The notes under the pieces: model-generated
What the model was told of the DNA's origin: nothing
The model's input: the letters and a program-made list of their open reading frames with translations, nothing else
The model's database searches: none
Program-made: the position numbers and the translations under genes
Part shown: one piece after another, positions 1 through 8,592 of the stretch
Position numbering within the stretch: the stretch's first letter is position 1
Layout: the number at the start of each line of letters is the position of its first letter
Assembly (NCBI GenBank): GCA_900541685.1
Contig: UQKM01000005.1
Span: forward strand, 1-64,000
Length of the DNA: 64,000 bases
Source: an uncultured Collinsella sp.
Lineage (GTDB): Bacteria; Actinomycetota; Coriobacteriia; Coriobacteriales; Coriobacteriaceae
Reading direction: 5' to 3'

Positions 1-1316
1 TCTGTAGTGGTAGCGATCGTGTTGGTTGCGGTGGCTACATAGGCCCTGTTGGTATTTTCGGAATAGCCCGCGTAGAGCTGGTTCCATACTACATGAGCGT
101 TGGCAAACAGTTCAATAGCGGTGAGCGCCAGGAGTGGCAAGATGACGGCGGGGCGATAGGCTTGGCGCAATTTAGGTTGATCCTTGAGGATCTGCAGGGT
201 ATAGCCCGCAGCCCACAGCGCAAAGAAGCTCAGCAAAAAAGCCGTGCGCGAGTAGAAGCCGTTGGGAACGCGCATGCCGCACCAGATGTGCTCGAGCGGG
301 CTCAAAACGGAGCTTGCAACCAGGATTATCGTGACGACGAGTGTTGCGATGCGCGTCTTGATTGAAACCGTGCGGTTAACCAGCAGGCTCACCGCAAGCA
401 GCATCATGATGATGCCGCAATAGAACTGCGGTGTGCTTTCGTTGCTTACCCACATGCAGGGAAGAAAGCCCCTGATGACCGACTTGAGGCTGGTTTTAAG
501 TAGGGGGCCGAGTGCTAGAACGGGACCGCCCTTGGACATGGCAAGGATGGTCGGCAAAAAGGTCCAGGCGGACAGAAGCAGTCCAAGCGCGATGGCCCCG
601 GCGAATCGCAGGGCCCGATCGAGCATGAGCTTCCAGCTAAATCCTTTTTCTGCAACATAATCGACAAATTCGATCAATACGAAGATGCAGAGGAACAGGA
701 TGCTGATGTAGGCCGTATACCAGCAGAACATGACATTGAGCGCGGTTGCGATGACGAGGCGGATCATGCGCCGCTTGCGGATGAGCTCGTGGCATCCGTA
801 GGCGCAGATGGGCAGCAGGATGAGGCAATCGATCCAGAGAGGGTTGCGCAGGTTGCTGATGGTCCAGCTGCAAAACGTGAACGAGAGGGAAAGCAGGAAT
901 GCGGCGGGCTTGGACAGGTCAAAGCGCTTTTGCACATACCAAGCGCTGCTGATGTGGATGCAGCCCAGTTTGAGCGCGGTTATGGCAAATATGAAGAGCG
1001 TCAGCTTGTCTGCGGGAAACAGCGCGCAGAGCAGGTTGAAGGGGCTGGCGAGGTAGTAGCTATAGAGCCCCCATGTGTTCATGCCGAGTCCTTGCGAGAA
1101 GGAATAGCGAAGGTTTGCCTCTCCTAAAAGGACGCGGCGAAACCACGCGAAGAAGTCGATGTATTGGTATTTGAGATCGTTGGTGAGAAACGAGTTGTCG
1201 CCAAAGGGGTAGACATGCCCTGCCGCTGCAAGTGCGACAAAGAGTGCGACGGAAAACGTGAAGCAGGCGGCGTAGAACGCCACATTCTTGAGCGTGCTGT
1301 TATTGGGCCGTGTCAT
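1..1316 (-). CDS. YfhO-family multi-pass membrane protein (3' end beyond window)
   Basis: The reading frame is open from the ATG at 1316 to the window edge (438 codons, no stop), so the C-terminus is missing. The translation begins MTRPNNSTLK, then a first membrane segment and the motif PFGDNSFLTNDLKYQY. A Gly-Asp followed by an Asp and QY in the first outer loop is the hallmark of YfhO proteins, large GT-C-like membrane proteins linked to glycosylation of lipoteichoic acid or other surface polymers. Many further hydrophobic segments follow. The start overlaps the 3' end of the upstream glycosyltransferase by 17 bases, so the genes are probably co-transcribed and translationally coupled. Family assignment is from motif recognition; acceptor and sugar donor cannot be read from the sequence. 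Confidence 0.8.
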   Translation of the reverse strand, partial: MTRPNNSTLKNVAFYAACFTFSVALFVALAAAGHVYPFGDNSFLTNDLKYQYIDFFAWFRRVLLGEANLRYSFSQGLGMNTWGLYSYYLASPFNLLCALFPADKLTLFIFAITALKLGCIHISSAWYVQKRFDLSKPAAFLLSLSFTFCSWTISNLRNPLWIDCLILLPICAYGCHELIRKRRMIRLVIATALNVMFCWYTAYISILFLCIFVLIEFVDYVAEKGFSWKLMLDRALRFAGAIALGLLLSAWTFLPTILAMSKGGPVLALGPLLKTSLKSVIRGFLPCMWVSNESTPQFYCGIIMMLLAVSLLVNRTVSIKTRIATLVVTIILVASSVLSPLEHIWCGMRVPNGFYSRTAFLLSFFALWAAGYTLQILKDQPKLRQAYRPAVILPLLALTAIELFANAHVVWNQLYAGYSENTNRAYVATATNTIATTT

Positions 1317-2268
1317 CAGATTCCTCGTTGGACTCTCGGATGATATAGATGGGGCGGCGCTTGGCCTCCAAGTAGGCTTTTGCCAGGTACTCGCCAATGA
1401 TTCCCAGGCACAGGAGCTGCATGCCGCCAAACAGCGTTATGAGGCAGGCGAGCGACGGCCATCCGCCGACGGGGTCACCCCAGACTAGCGTCTTTACCAG
1501 GATGACGACAAATCCAACAATAGCGATGAGACAGAAAACGATGCCCGTAAGAGCGGCAATGGAGAGCGGTGCGGTGGAAAACGCGACAATGCCATCGATG
1601 GAATAGAGAAGGAGCGTGAAGAAGCTCCATTTGGTCTCGCCCGCAACGCGATTAATGTTTACGTAGGGGAGCCATTTTGTTTTAAAACCGACCCATCCGT
1701 AAATGCCCTTGGAGAATCGGTTGTATTCGCCCATGGAAACGATGGCGTCGACCATGGGCCGTTTCATAAGTCGAAAGTCGCGTGCGCCATCGACGATGTC
1801 AGCATTGGAAATGCGGTTGATGATCTTGTAAAACATGCGGGCGAAGAATGATCTGATGGGAGGCTCGCCTTCGCGGGTGGTCCTGCGCGTAGCGACGTTG
1901 TCATAGTCTTCGGTTTGCAAGATTTCGTACATCTGCGGCAGGAGCGAGGGTGGATCCTGCATGTCGGCGTCCATGGTAGCGACATAGTCGCCCTTGGCGT
2001 GCTGGAGTCCAGCGTACAATCCCGCCTCCTTGCCAAAGTTTCTCGAGAAGGAGTACCACCGAATGGCGTACGGATGCATCGCGGCAGCTTCTTCTTTCAT
2101 TACAGAAAGCGTTGCGTCCTTTGACCCATCATCGATAAGAATCGCTTAAAAGGATATGTTGGAATCGATTTTTGCCATGCTGCAGGCAACGCAATCGAGC
2201 TCCTTGAGGAAGATCGGGAGCGACTCCTGCTCGTTGTAGCACGGCACGACAATAGAAATGAGCGGCAT
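1300..2268 (-). pseudogene. GT2 glycosyltransferase with in-frame premature TAA
   Basis: From the ATG at 2268 the frame reads MPLISIVVPCYNEQESLP, a canonical GT2 N-terminus, but codon 41 is TAA (2148-2146). The same frame then continues with AILIDDGSKD, the first Asp motif of GT2 enzymes, and runs open to the stop at 1300. Family members usually have Glu just before this stretch, so one GAA-to-TAA change would explain the stop. The remainder has DADMQDPP, then two C-terminal membrane segments and a basic tail, as in GtrB/DPM1-like polyisoprenyl-phosphate glycosyltransferases. A restart at the ATG at 2100 gives 266 residues lacking the nucleotide-binding N-terminus, so it should be inactive. 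It starts 5 bases after the upstream GT2 stops. A base-calling error is the main alternative. Confidence 0.8.
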
Positions 2269-2273
2269 GCGAT

Positions 2274-3236
2274 TTACCTCGCGTTATTCTCGGCGCCGAA
2301 GCAGCTATTGCAGTCGTATGTGTTGTACACGTTGACCTCCCACTGCTTACGCTCAACCTTTGCAACGGAATCGAGGATAAGGCCCGTTGCGAGGCTCAGG
2401 CCACATAAGAACATAAACGACGCGGCGAGCATGGCGGTGGGGAAGCGCGGAACGAGGCCGGTCTGGAAATACTCGACAACGATGGGCATGCCCAGGGCGA
2501 GGCCGATCACCGCAAACAGAAGCGCGACGAGGCTGAAGAACTTTAGAGGGCGGTAGTCCTTGAACAGCGTACCGATCATCGCGACGACTTTAATGCCGTC
2601 GCTCACGGTATTGAGCTTGGACTCGGAGCCTTCCGGACGGTCGCGGTACTCGATGGGCACATCTTTGATGCGCCAGCGGTGGTCGACGGCGTGGATCGAG
2701 AGCTCGGTTTCGATCTGGAAGCCCTCGGAAAGCACAGGGAAGGTTTTAACGAACGGGCGGCTCATGGCGCGGTAGCCGGTCATGACATCATCGAAGCTGT
2801 AGCCATAGATCCACTTGATCATGGCGCGGACCAGATTGTTGCCAAAGCCGTGGAAAGCACGCTTGTTTTCCTCGGCGTAGGTGCCGTTGGAAAGGCGGTC
2901 GCCTACGGTCATGTCGGCCGTGCCGTTAAGGATGGGCTCGCAGAGGGCCTTGGCCGCCTCGGCGGGGTAGGTGTCGTCTCCGTCGACCATCAGGTAGCAA
3001 TCGGCGTCGATATCGCGAAACATCTGGCGGCACACGTTACCCTTTCCCTGACGGGGCTCAAAGCGGACCGTGGCGCCGTGTTCGGTGGCGATGTGTGAGG
3101 TGTCGTCCGACGAGTTGTTGTCATAGACATAGACCTTCGCTTGCGGAAGCTCGCGGTGAAAGTCGTCGATGACTTTTCCGATAGTGACCGCCTCGTTGTA
3201 GCAGGGGATAATAACGGCAATCGTTTGCTCGGCCAT
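2274..3236 (-). CDS. GT2 family glycosyltransferase, membrane-anchored (DPM1-like)
   Basis: The 320-residue protein starts at the ATG at 3236, preceded by AAAGGAAC at SD distance; an upstream in-frame start at 3260 lacks such a site. The N-terminus reads IAVIIPCYNEAVTIG, the nucleotide-sugar fold of GT2 enzymes, with YDNNSSDDT as first Asp motif and MVDGDDTYP as DXD-like metal motif. RDRPEGSESK resembles the substrate-side loop of dolichyl-phosphate mannosyltransferase-like enzymes. The last 80 or so residues hold two hydrophobic segments. It probably loads a sugar onto a lipid carrier on the cytoplasmic face. It heads the leftward glycosylation operon, divergent from the DUF6020-like gene with about 40 bases between the starts. 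The sugar cannot be deduced. Confidence 0.85.
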   Translation of the reverse strand: MAEQTIAVIIPCYNEAVTIGKVIDDFHRELPQAKVYVYDNNSSDDTSHIATEHGATVRFEPRQGKGNVCRQMFRDIDADCYLMVDGDDTYPAEAAKALCEPILNGTADMTVGDRLSNGTYAEENKRAFHGFGNNLVRAMIKWIYGYSFDDVMTGYRAMSRPFVKTFPVLSEGFQIETELSIHAVDHRWRIKDVPIEYRDRPEGSESKLNTVSDGIKVVAMIGTLFKDYRPLKFFSLVALLFAVIGLALGMPIVVEYFQTGLVPRFPTAMLAASFMFLCGLSLATGLILDSVAKVERKQWEVNVYNTYDCNSCFGAENNAR

Positions 3237-3276
3237 AAATGTTCCTTTGGTCGCGTACAATCGAATCGTTTGTTAC

Positions 3277-5163
3277 ATGGTTAGGATGGACGCATTGATT
3301 CGACAGTTCAAGTTTTCAGACGTGGCGCGTGCTGTTTTGCTGGTTGCAGCAAGCATCGTTACGGTGACGTATTGTAGTGGTTCCTTCGACCTGTTTCCAT
3401 CGGTCTTGGCATGCGTTGCGATAATCGCATCATTGGTTTGCTTCAATAAGTTGGGGTGCAGGGATTTCGCATTTCCTTCTCTTTTTGGCCGAGTTTGCTG
3501 CCTGGTACTTTCTCTTGTTTTTTCGCTTGTTCTTGTGCTGGGCGCACATATTGTCGTGGCAGAACCGGTGATTGCCGGCGGGATTTACGAGAATTATATT
3601 GAGTCGTATTCCGCGCTTGATGTTGTTGCCTTTTGCGTTATGTCGGCGTTGGTCTTTTGGGTCTTATCGGCTCTCGTTCAGCTGTCTAGCTGTTTCTGCT
3701 GCTGTGGTTACGGCGAAGACACGTTGCGGGCGGATGGTGGCTGTTCGTCCATTCGAGTCCCGTCCGTTGCGGTTCGCGCCCTAGTGATATTTCTTTTGTA
3801 TCTGCCGTTCTTCCTGAGGTATTGTCCCGGCCTGTTTTTTGGCGACACCTTCTCGTCATTTGCGCAGATTATGGGGTGGAATCCTTTGAGCAACCATCAT
3901 CCGGTTGCATTCACCATGATGATGGCTGTCTGTATCAAGATTGTCGGCCTAATGGGGATGGGTCCTTCGGCGGGCGTTGCCTTGCTGACGGTGCTTCAGA
4001 TGGCATGTGTTGCCAGCACGTTTGGCTATCTGTCTATTTGGGTGTCTTCCCGTTTGGGGGTTTCCTCTCGTTGGTCCTGGTTGCTCGTAGCCTTTTTTGG
4101 CTTGTCTCGGTATTGCGCTCTTTATTCTGTGGCGCTTTGGAAAGATCCGCTGTTTTCGTGCTGCCTTATCTTGGTAGTGACCATGCTTGCCGATGCCGTT
4201 ATGGGAAAGGGTTCCTGGTCGAGCGCGTTGCGTTTGCTCGTTTTTGGTGCCCTGGCGTTGGGCGTTATGCTTCTGCGAAATAACGGTTTGTATATTTGCG
4301 CTGCGCTATTCGTGGTGCTTGCGATCGTCGCGACATTAAGCCGGCTCGGCCGCATTGCCCCGTTGGAGCCTGCCCCTCGTTTGGCCGCATCTTTCGGTTT
4401 GGCGCTTGTTATATGCCTGGTTATTACGGGGCCCGTGTACTCGGCAATCGGCGTTGTTCCATCGGAAGCTGTTGAGTCGGTGGGTATTCCGCTTGCCCAG
4501 ATGGCCCGCGTTGCTGCGCTTGACGGTGATATGACCGAGTCCGACCGTTCTTATATGAACGAGCTGCTTCCGCTCGATCGTTACAAAGAGGTGTATCGCC
4601 CCAGTTTTATCGATCCGCTTAAATGGAATGAAGACTTTAATGCGGAGCATCTTGAGGATGGGTTTTGGACTCATTGGGCCTCGATGCTCTCGCGTAACCC
4701 TTCGATATACTTTGAAGCGTGGGAGCTGCAGACGTTTGGTTTTTGGGCCCCAAATGTAATAGGCGCCGACAATCTGCCGGAAAACTTTCTTATGGGTGCT
4801 CCGTATAACCTTATGGCAGATACAGGGGCTTCTGCGGGAGTTGCATTTCGCAACCTGCTTGCATCCTTTGGCGATGGCGTCGATGCGGCAATTGGGCTGA
4901 ACGCCTGGTCTATTTCTGGTGCCGTTGTCTTTTGGCTGCTCGTGTTTTCGGCAGTTCTTTTGGTATCGCGTGGGCGTCCACGTTTCGCATTGCCGCTTTT
5001 GCCTTTTTTGCTGTTGTACGGAACGCTCTTTATTGCGAGCCCTATTTGGTATTGGCCCCGTTATATCGTAGCGGCTCAATTTGGTCTTCCGGTTGTGCTT
5101 GTGGTAGTTGCTCGCGGCTTGCTGCCTGACGAAAGGCATTCCGAATCCGATGTTGTGGGATAG
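3277..5163 (+). CDS. DUF6020-like polytopic membrane protein
   Basis: This roughly 628-residue protein has at least ten hydrophobic segments. A central block reads FGDTFSSFAQIMGW, followed by SNHHPVAF and later ALWKDPLFS. The acidic first-loop motif and the W-K-D motif match my memory of DUF6020 proteins, thought to be GT-C-fold transferases of the envelope. Start choice is uncertain: ATG at 3277 and ATG at 3286 both lack a clear ribosome-binding site, and a TTG at 3247 is also in frame. A TACAAT hexamer at 3256-3261 could be a -10 giving a nearly leaderless transcript. It lies between divergent glycosyltransferases and an ABC exporter, which supports a role in surface glycan assembly. It is less GC-biased at wobble positions than the core genes nearby. 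Confidence 0.65.
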   Translation: MVRMDALIRQFKFSDVARAVLLVAASIVTVTYCSGSFDLFPSVLACVAIIASLVCFNKLGCRDFAFPSLFGRVCCLVLSLVFSLVLVLGAHIVVAEPVIAGGIYENYIESYSALDVVAFCVMSALVFWVLSALVQLSSCFCCCGYGEDTLRADGGCSSIRVPSVAVRALVIFLLYLPFFLRYCPGLFFGDTFSSFAQIMGWNPLSNHHPVAFTMMMAVCIKIVGLMGMGPSAGVALLTVLQMACVASTFGYLSIWVSSRLGVSSRWSWLLVAFFGLSRYCALYSVALWKDPLFSCCLILVVTMLADAVMGKGSWSSALRLLVFGALALGVMLLRNNGLYICAALFVVLAIVATLSRLGRIAPLEPAPRLAASFGLALVICLVITGPVYSAIGVVPSEAVESVGIPLAQMARVAALDGDMTESDRSYMNELLPLDRYKEVYRPSFIDPLKWNEDFNAEHLEDGFWTHWASMLSRNPSIYFEAWELQTFGFWAPNVIGADNLPENFLMGAPYNLMADTGASAGVAFRNLLASFGDGVDAAIGLNAWSISGAVVFWLLVFSAVLLVSRGRPRFALPLLPFLLLYGTLFIASPIWYWPRYIVAAQFGLPVVLVVVARGLLPDERHSESDVVG

Positions 5164-5252
5164 TTTTCCAGTTTCGCAATGCCGCCTTCCGGTGTTAGGA
5201 GCGGGTCTATACTGTTCGTTTGTCAACGATTACGAGTAAGGGAGTTGCATCC

Positions 5253-6098
5253 GTGTCGGATCAGACAAAGCAACAAGAAACTCGCAGTCTACCTGCGACG
5301 TTTGCTAAGAACGAATTTGAGAAGGACGCGTTTATCCTTCGTCAACTGGTTACCAAGGATTTTAAGATCAAGTATCGCCGCAGCGTGTTGGGCGTTGCGT
5401 GGTCGGTGCTCAATCCGCTGCTGATGATGATTGTCATGGCCATCGTGTTCTCGACGATTTTTGGCCAGGGCCGCAATGGCTCAATGACGCCCGAGATGTA
5501 CCCGCTGTACTTGATCGTGGGTAACGTGACCTTTGCCGTCATGTCCGAGTCTACGAACCAGGCCCTGACGTCGATCGTGGGTGCGGCTCCGCTGCTCAAG
5601 AAGGTTAAGGTGCACCGCTGGGTCTTCCCGGTGCAGAAGGTGCTCTTCTCGCTGGTCAACTTTGCCTTCTCGCTGGTCGCCGTCGCCATCGTTATGCTGT
5701 GGTTCCGCGTTATGCCTTCTTGGCACCTGATTCTGCTGCCGGTTTGCCTGCTGCTGCTTATGTGCTTCTGCATGGGCCTGGGCATGATGCTCTCCGCCCT
5801 TACGGTCTTTTTCCGCGACGTTATGCATCTGTGGAGCGTCGTCATTACGGCGTGGACTTACATTACGCCCATCTTCTGGACGACTGACTATATTGCGCAA
5901 ATGCCGCATCTCGTGCGTATCTTAATGTATGCGAACCCCATGTACAACTACCTGCAGTTTATGCGTGATATCTTCCTGTTCCAGACCACGCCCTCGCTTT
6001 TGACGTTTGGTATGTGCGTTGCCTGGGCTGTTCTTGCGCTTGTTATTGGTTACACCGTGTTCCATAAGTCCGAGCGCAAGTTCATCCTCTATATCTAA
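5253..6098 (+). CDS. ABC-2 type polysaccharide export permease (Wzm/TagG-like)
   Basis: The 281-residue integral membrane protein has an amphipathic start, the conserved motif KDFKIKYRRSVLGVAWSVLNP and six predicted membrane segments. This is the standard signature of the ABC-2 permease that exports O-antigen, teichoic acid or capsule chains (Wzm/TagG/RfbA). I chose the GTG at 5253 because AAGGGAG lies 8 bases upstream; a TTG at 5220 lacks this. The ATPase partner begins 11 bases after the stop. Together they form a minimal two-component exporter that would flip a lipid-linked glycan made by the neighbouring glycosyltransferases. Confidence 0.93.
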   Translation: MSDQTKQQETRSLPATFAKNEFEKDAFILRQLVTKDFKIKYRRSVLGVAWSVLNPLLMMIVMAIVFSTIFGQGRNGSMTPEMYPLYLIVGNVTFAVMSESTNQALTSIVGAAPLLKKVKVHRWVFPVQKVLFSLVNFAFSLVAVAIVMLWFRVMPSWHLILLPVCLLLLMCFCMGLGMMLSALTVFFRDVMHLWSVVITAWTYITPIFWTTDYIAQMPHLVRILMYANPMYNYLQFMRDIFLFQTTPSLLTFGMCVAWAVLALVIGYTVFHKSERKFILYI

Positions 6099-6109
6099 GG
6101 AGTGCTGTG

Positions 6110-6877
6110 ATGACTGAATCTGTTGTTGATTACAGCGAGCAGCCTCTGGCTGTCGAGGTCGACGACGTTACCATGATCTTTAACATGGCGTCCGAGTCGC
6201 TGACCAACCTCAAGGAGTACTTCATCAAGCTTGCCAAGCACGAGCTGTTCTTTGAGGAGTTTCGGGCGCTCAAGCACATCTCGTTCGATATTCATCGCGG
6301 CGAAGTTGTCGGTCTGGTTGGCACCAATGGTTCCGGTAAGTCTACGATGCTCAAGATTATCGCTGGCGTGCTTGAGCCCAGTGAAGGCAGCGTTAAGGTG
6401 CACGGTAACATCGCGCCGCTGATTGAGCTTGGTGCTGGTTTTGACCCCGAGCTGACGGCCCGCGAGAACATCTATCTGAACGGCGCCCTGCTCGGCTATA
6501 CCAAGGAGTTCATCGACGCCAACTTTGACGGCATTATTGAGTTCGCTGAGCTTCAGAACTTTGTTGACATGCCGCTCAAGAATTTCTCCTCGGGCATGGT
6601 CGCGCGCATCGCTTTTGCAATCGCGACGATCACTGAGCCCGACATTCTGATCGTTGACGAAACGCTATCCGTTGGTGACGTGTTCTTCCAGCAAAAGTGT
6701 GAGGCTCGCATTCAGCACTTTATCCAGAGCGGTGACGTGACGGTTCTGTTTGTCTCGCATTCCATGGAACAGGTCGAACGCATTTGCCAGCGTGCCGTTT
6801 GGATTGAGAAGGGTGACCTTCGCATGGACGGCCCGGTCGATGAGGTCTGCAAGGCGTACCGCGAGCAGTTCAACTAG
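6110..6877 (+). CDS. ABC transporter ATP-binding protein for polysaccharide export (Wzt/TagH-like)
   Basis: The 255-residue protein carries Walker A GTNGSGKST at residues 71-79, the signature FSSGMVAR near 159-166 and the Walker B segment ILIVDETLSVGD. The N-terminal insertion around ESLTNLKEYFIKLAK is typical of the Wzt/TagH subfamily. It ends soon after the nucleotide-binding domain and lacks the C-terminal carbohydrate-binding domain of some Wzt proteins, so substrate choice probably rests on the permease and lipid cap. The ATG at 6110 has AAGGAG about 7 bases upstream; the adjacent GTG at 6107 is less likely. It forms an operon with the permease at 5253. Confidence 0.93.
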   Translation: MTESVVDYSEQPLAVEVDDVTMIFNMASESLTNLKEYFIKLAKHELFFEEFRALKHISFDIHRGEVVGLVGTNGSGKSTMLKIIAGVLEPSEGSVKVHGNIAPLIELGAGFDPELTARENIYLNGALLGYTKEFIDANFDGIIEFAELQNFVDMPLKNFSSGMVARIAFAIATITEPDILIVDETLSVGDVFFQQKCEARIQHFIQSGDVTVLFVSHSMEQVERICQRAVWIEKGDLRMDGPVDEVCKAYREQFN

Positions 6878-6931
6878 GTTATAATTACTTGCGCCTGACA
6901 GGCTTGCGCTTGCTTGGGCGTGCGGTTATTT

Positions 6932-7008
6932 GCTCCATTAGCTCAGTTGGATAGAGCAGGGGACTTCTAATCCCAAGGTCGACGGTTCGAATCCGCCATG
7001 GAGCACCA
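6932..7008 (+). tRNA. tRNA-Arg(TCT)
   Basis: A cloverleaf can be drawn: acceptor GCTCCAT pairing with ATGGAGC, D arm GCTC/GAGC, anticodon loop CTTCTAA with anticodon TCT, T loop TTCGAAT, discriminator A and an encoded CCA at 7006-7008. It would read AGA/AGG arginine codons. Two stem positions do not pair, the outermost anticodon-stem pair (G/A) and the second T-stem pair (A/C), which is unusual but may be tolerated. It follows the ABC exporter and is followed by a terminator. Confidence 0.93.
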
Positions 7009-7017
7009 TCGTTTATT

Positions 7018-7050
7018 AAGCCCAGACCGCTTGGTGGTCTGGGCTTTTTT
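7018..7050 (+). terminator. Rho-independent terminator after tRNA-Arg(TCT)
   Basis: An AGCCCAGACC arm and a GGTCTGGGCT arm pair perfectly around a short loop and are followed by six T residues. It ends the exporter/tRNA transcript. The decayed acyltransferase frame begins in the T run itself. Confidence 0.92.
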
Positions 7051-7053
7051 CAC

Positions 7054-7553
7054 ATGCAAGTGTTCTTTATTCTTGCCGGGTATACGTTTAGGCCGAAGCC
7101 GTGGCGCGAGCTGCTGTTGTGCTGCTGATGTGGATTGGCTATACGGCGCGCCAAGGGGGGCTCGAGCCGAGCGTGAGCAAGCCCCTGCTGTTTATTGGAG
7201 CCGGTGTCGCTTGGCTTGTCCTTGCCGCGCTGAGTGGGCTTGAGCTTTCGAGCCGCCGCGTGGATGGGTTCGTGGTTGCGACAGTTGCCGCTCTTGCCGG
7301 CAGCTATTGCGTGTGCTGGGTTTCCATGGCGCTGGAGAAGTTGAAAGACGTGCCGGTTTTGGGGTCCTTTGAACAAGCGCTCGTGTTCTGCGGACAGGCC
7401 AGTCTTGCCATCTTTGCAATCCACGCGGTCGATTGGTTTATCCCCTGGCAGACCATGCCTCTACTTATGACGCTGCCAGCATCGTGGCTCTTCGCATCAA
7501 TCGTGCGTTGCGCCTGCGATATTGGATTGGCGTACGTGATCAAGAAGGCGTAA
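7054..7553 (+). pseudogene. Relic of a membrane acyltransferase (acyltransferase-3 family)
   Basis: Two fragments in different frames suggest one decayed gene. The first (7054-7128) reads MQVFFILAGYTFRPKPW and is in frame with a preceding FFH. This resembles the N-terminal histidine and hydrophobic motif of acyltransferase-3 (OafA-like) proteins before it meets a TGA. The second (GTG at 7101 to 7553, 150 codons) has four hydrophobic stretches and GQASLAIFAIHAVDWFIPW, matching the C-terminal membrane part of the same family. The middle half, about 150-200 residues in intact members, is missing. Such enzymes acetylate surface sugars, which fits the neighbouring glycan locus. An alternative is that the second frame is a small functional membrane protein. 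Confidence 0.6.
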
Positions 7554-7558
7554 TTTAA

Positions 7559-7589
7559 AGCGGGGAGGACCAAGTTGGCCCTCTCCGCT
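7559..7589. terminator. Hairpin between convergent genes
   Basis: An imperfect 13-base stem (AGCGGGGAGGACC against GGCCCTCTCCGCT) lies between the acyltransferase relic and the leftward ATPase gene. On the minus strand it is followed by TTTAAATTA, so it could act as a weak terminator for the ATPase/DUF4869 pair. Confidence 0.5.
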
Positions 7590-7593
7590 GTCA

Positions 7594-8592
7594 TTATGCC
7601 TTCAGACACTCGGGCAAAACGCTTGCAACTGTACTTATCGCTTGCGGCTTGAGATACTGCTCGTTGAGCTTTGCCTTTTTGTAGGCATAGCGAGTGTCTG
7701 CCGAGTACTTGATCAATACATCGGTGAAGAACCGCTCCCAGCTCAGGTAGTCGCGGCTCTCGATGTAGTTCGAGGGGTCCTCGAGAATCTTTGGGATATC
7801 GTTGCTGGGAATGAGGCCAGATTGCAGAAGTGTCCACTCAAATGATTCCGGGAGGAACAAGCGAACGTTCTTGTAAACGCGCTGTCCCAGCACCTTTTCG
7901 ATGTAGGGGCCAAACGCTGCGCCGTCTCCTATGGCAAGTATGTTTTGCTCGGGACATTCGTGAATCGTTCGTTTTAGGCTTGCTACGCCGGTGGCGGAAT
8001 AGCAGGGGATTCCCAGTCGGTTGCAAAGGACGCTGTAGAATTGATAACCCGATTTGCTGTCCTCGACAACTACGGCGTCGGGTATCTCGAATCCAACATT
8101 TAGATCCTGATACAACATGCTTGCCGTGTGGTCATATAGCGGCTTGGTCACCGAGTAGAAGCGTCTGTCGCTCTTGCGGCCATTAATTGTCTTGCTTGTG
8201 GTGTTGACTAGCTTTAGGATCTCGTCGACGCTGTAGGGGAGTTCGTTGGCGTCGCGACGAGATATCAGAACAAAATAGTTGGACGATCCGTTGATGGCTT
8301 TGGCGAAGTCCTTTGAGTAGATAAACTCGTTGCCCTCGTCTAAAAATACAATAGAATCCTCGATGATCGACAGCTCGCGCTCCCAACGTCTGCCGGAAAG
8401 CGTTTCGCAGGGCACGTCGCAGCTGAGTGTAACGCCGCTTTCCGGTCCTCGGTCGTTGTAGTCGCGAATCATCGAGATGAGCGTCGTTTTGCCCGTGCCG
8501 CTGTTACCGCGAATGAAGGAAATGTTGCGTTTAAACGTGAGTGTGTATTTGACCTTTGCGCGCTCTACGACAACGGTATGCGTTCCCTTCAT
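7594..8592 (-). CDS. P-loop ATPase paired with DUF4869 protein; possible TOPRIM-like C-terminal half
   Basis: The 332-residue protein has Walker A GNSGTGKTT near residues 29-37 and a Walker B-like SIVFLDEGNEF near residues 80-90, so it binds and probably hydrolyses nucleotide. The second half contains VVVEDSKSG and, further on, ILAIGDGAAFG. An acidic residue after a hydrophobic strand plus a later D-x-x motif recalls TOPRIM nuclease domains of OLD-type ATPases; this is inference only. It has no signal peptide or membrane segment. Its ATG shares one base with the TAA of the upstream DUF4869 gene, so the pair is translationally coupled. Codon use is more AT-rich than the flanking aro genes, suggesting acquisition. 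A defence or toxin-like role is possible but unproven. Confidence 0.7.
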   Translation of the reverse strand: MKGTHTVVVERAKVKYTLTFKRNISFIRGNSGTGKTTLISMIRDYNDRGPESGVTLSCDVPCETLSGRRWERELSIIEDSIVFLDEGNEFIYSKDFAKAINGSSNYFVLISRRDANELPYSVDEILKLVNTTSKTINGRKSDRRFYSVTKPLYDHTASMLYQDLNVGFEIPDAVVVEDSKSGYQFYSVLCNRLGIPCYSATGVASLKRTIHECPEQNILAIGDGAAFGPYIEKVLGQRVYKNVRLFLPESFEWTLLQSGLIPSNDIPKILEDPSNYIESRDYLSWERFFTDVLIKYSADTRYAYKKAKLNEQYLKPQAISTVASVLPECLKA

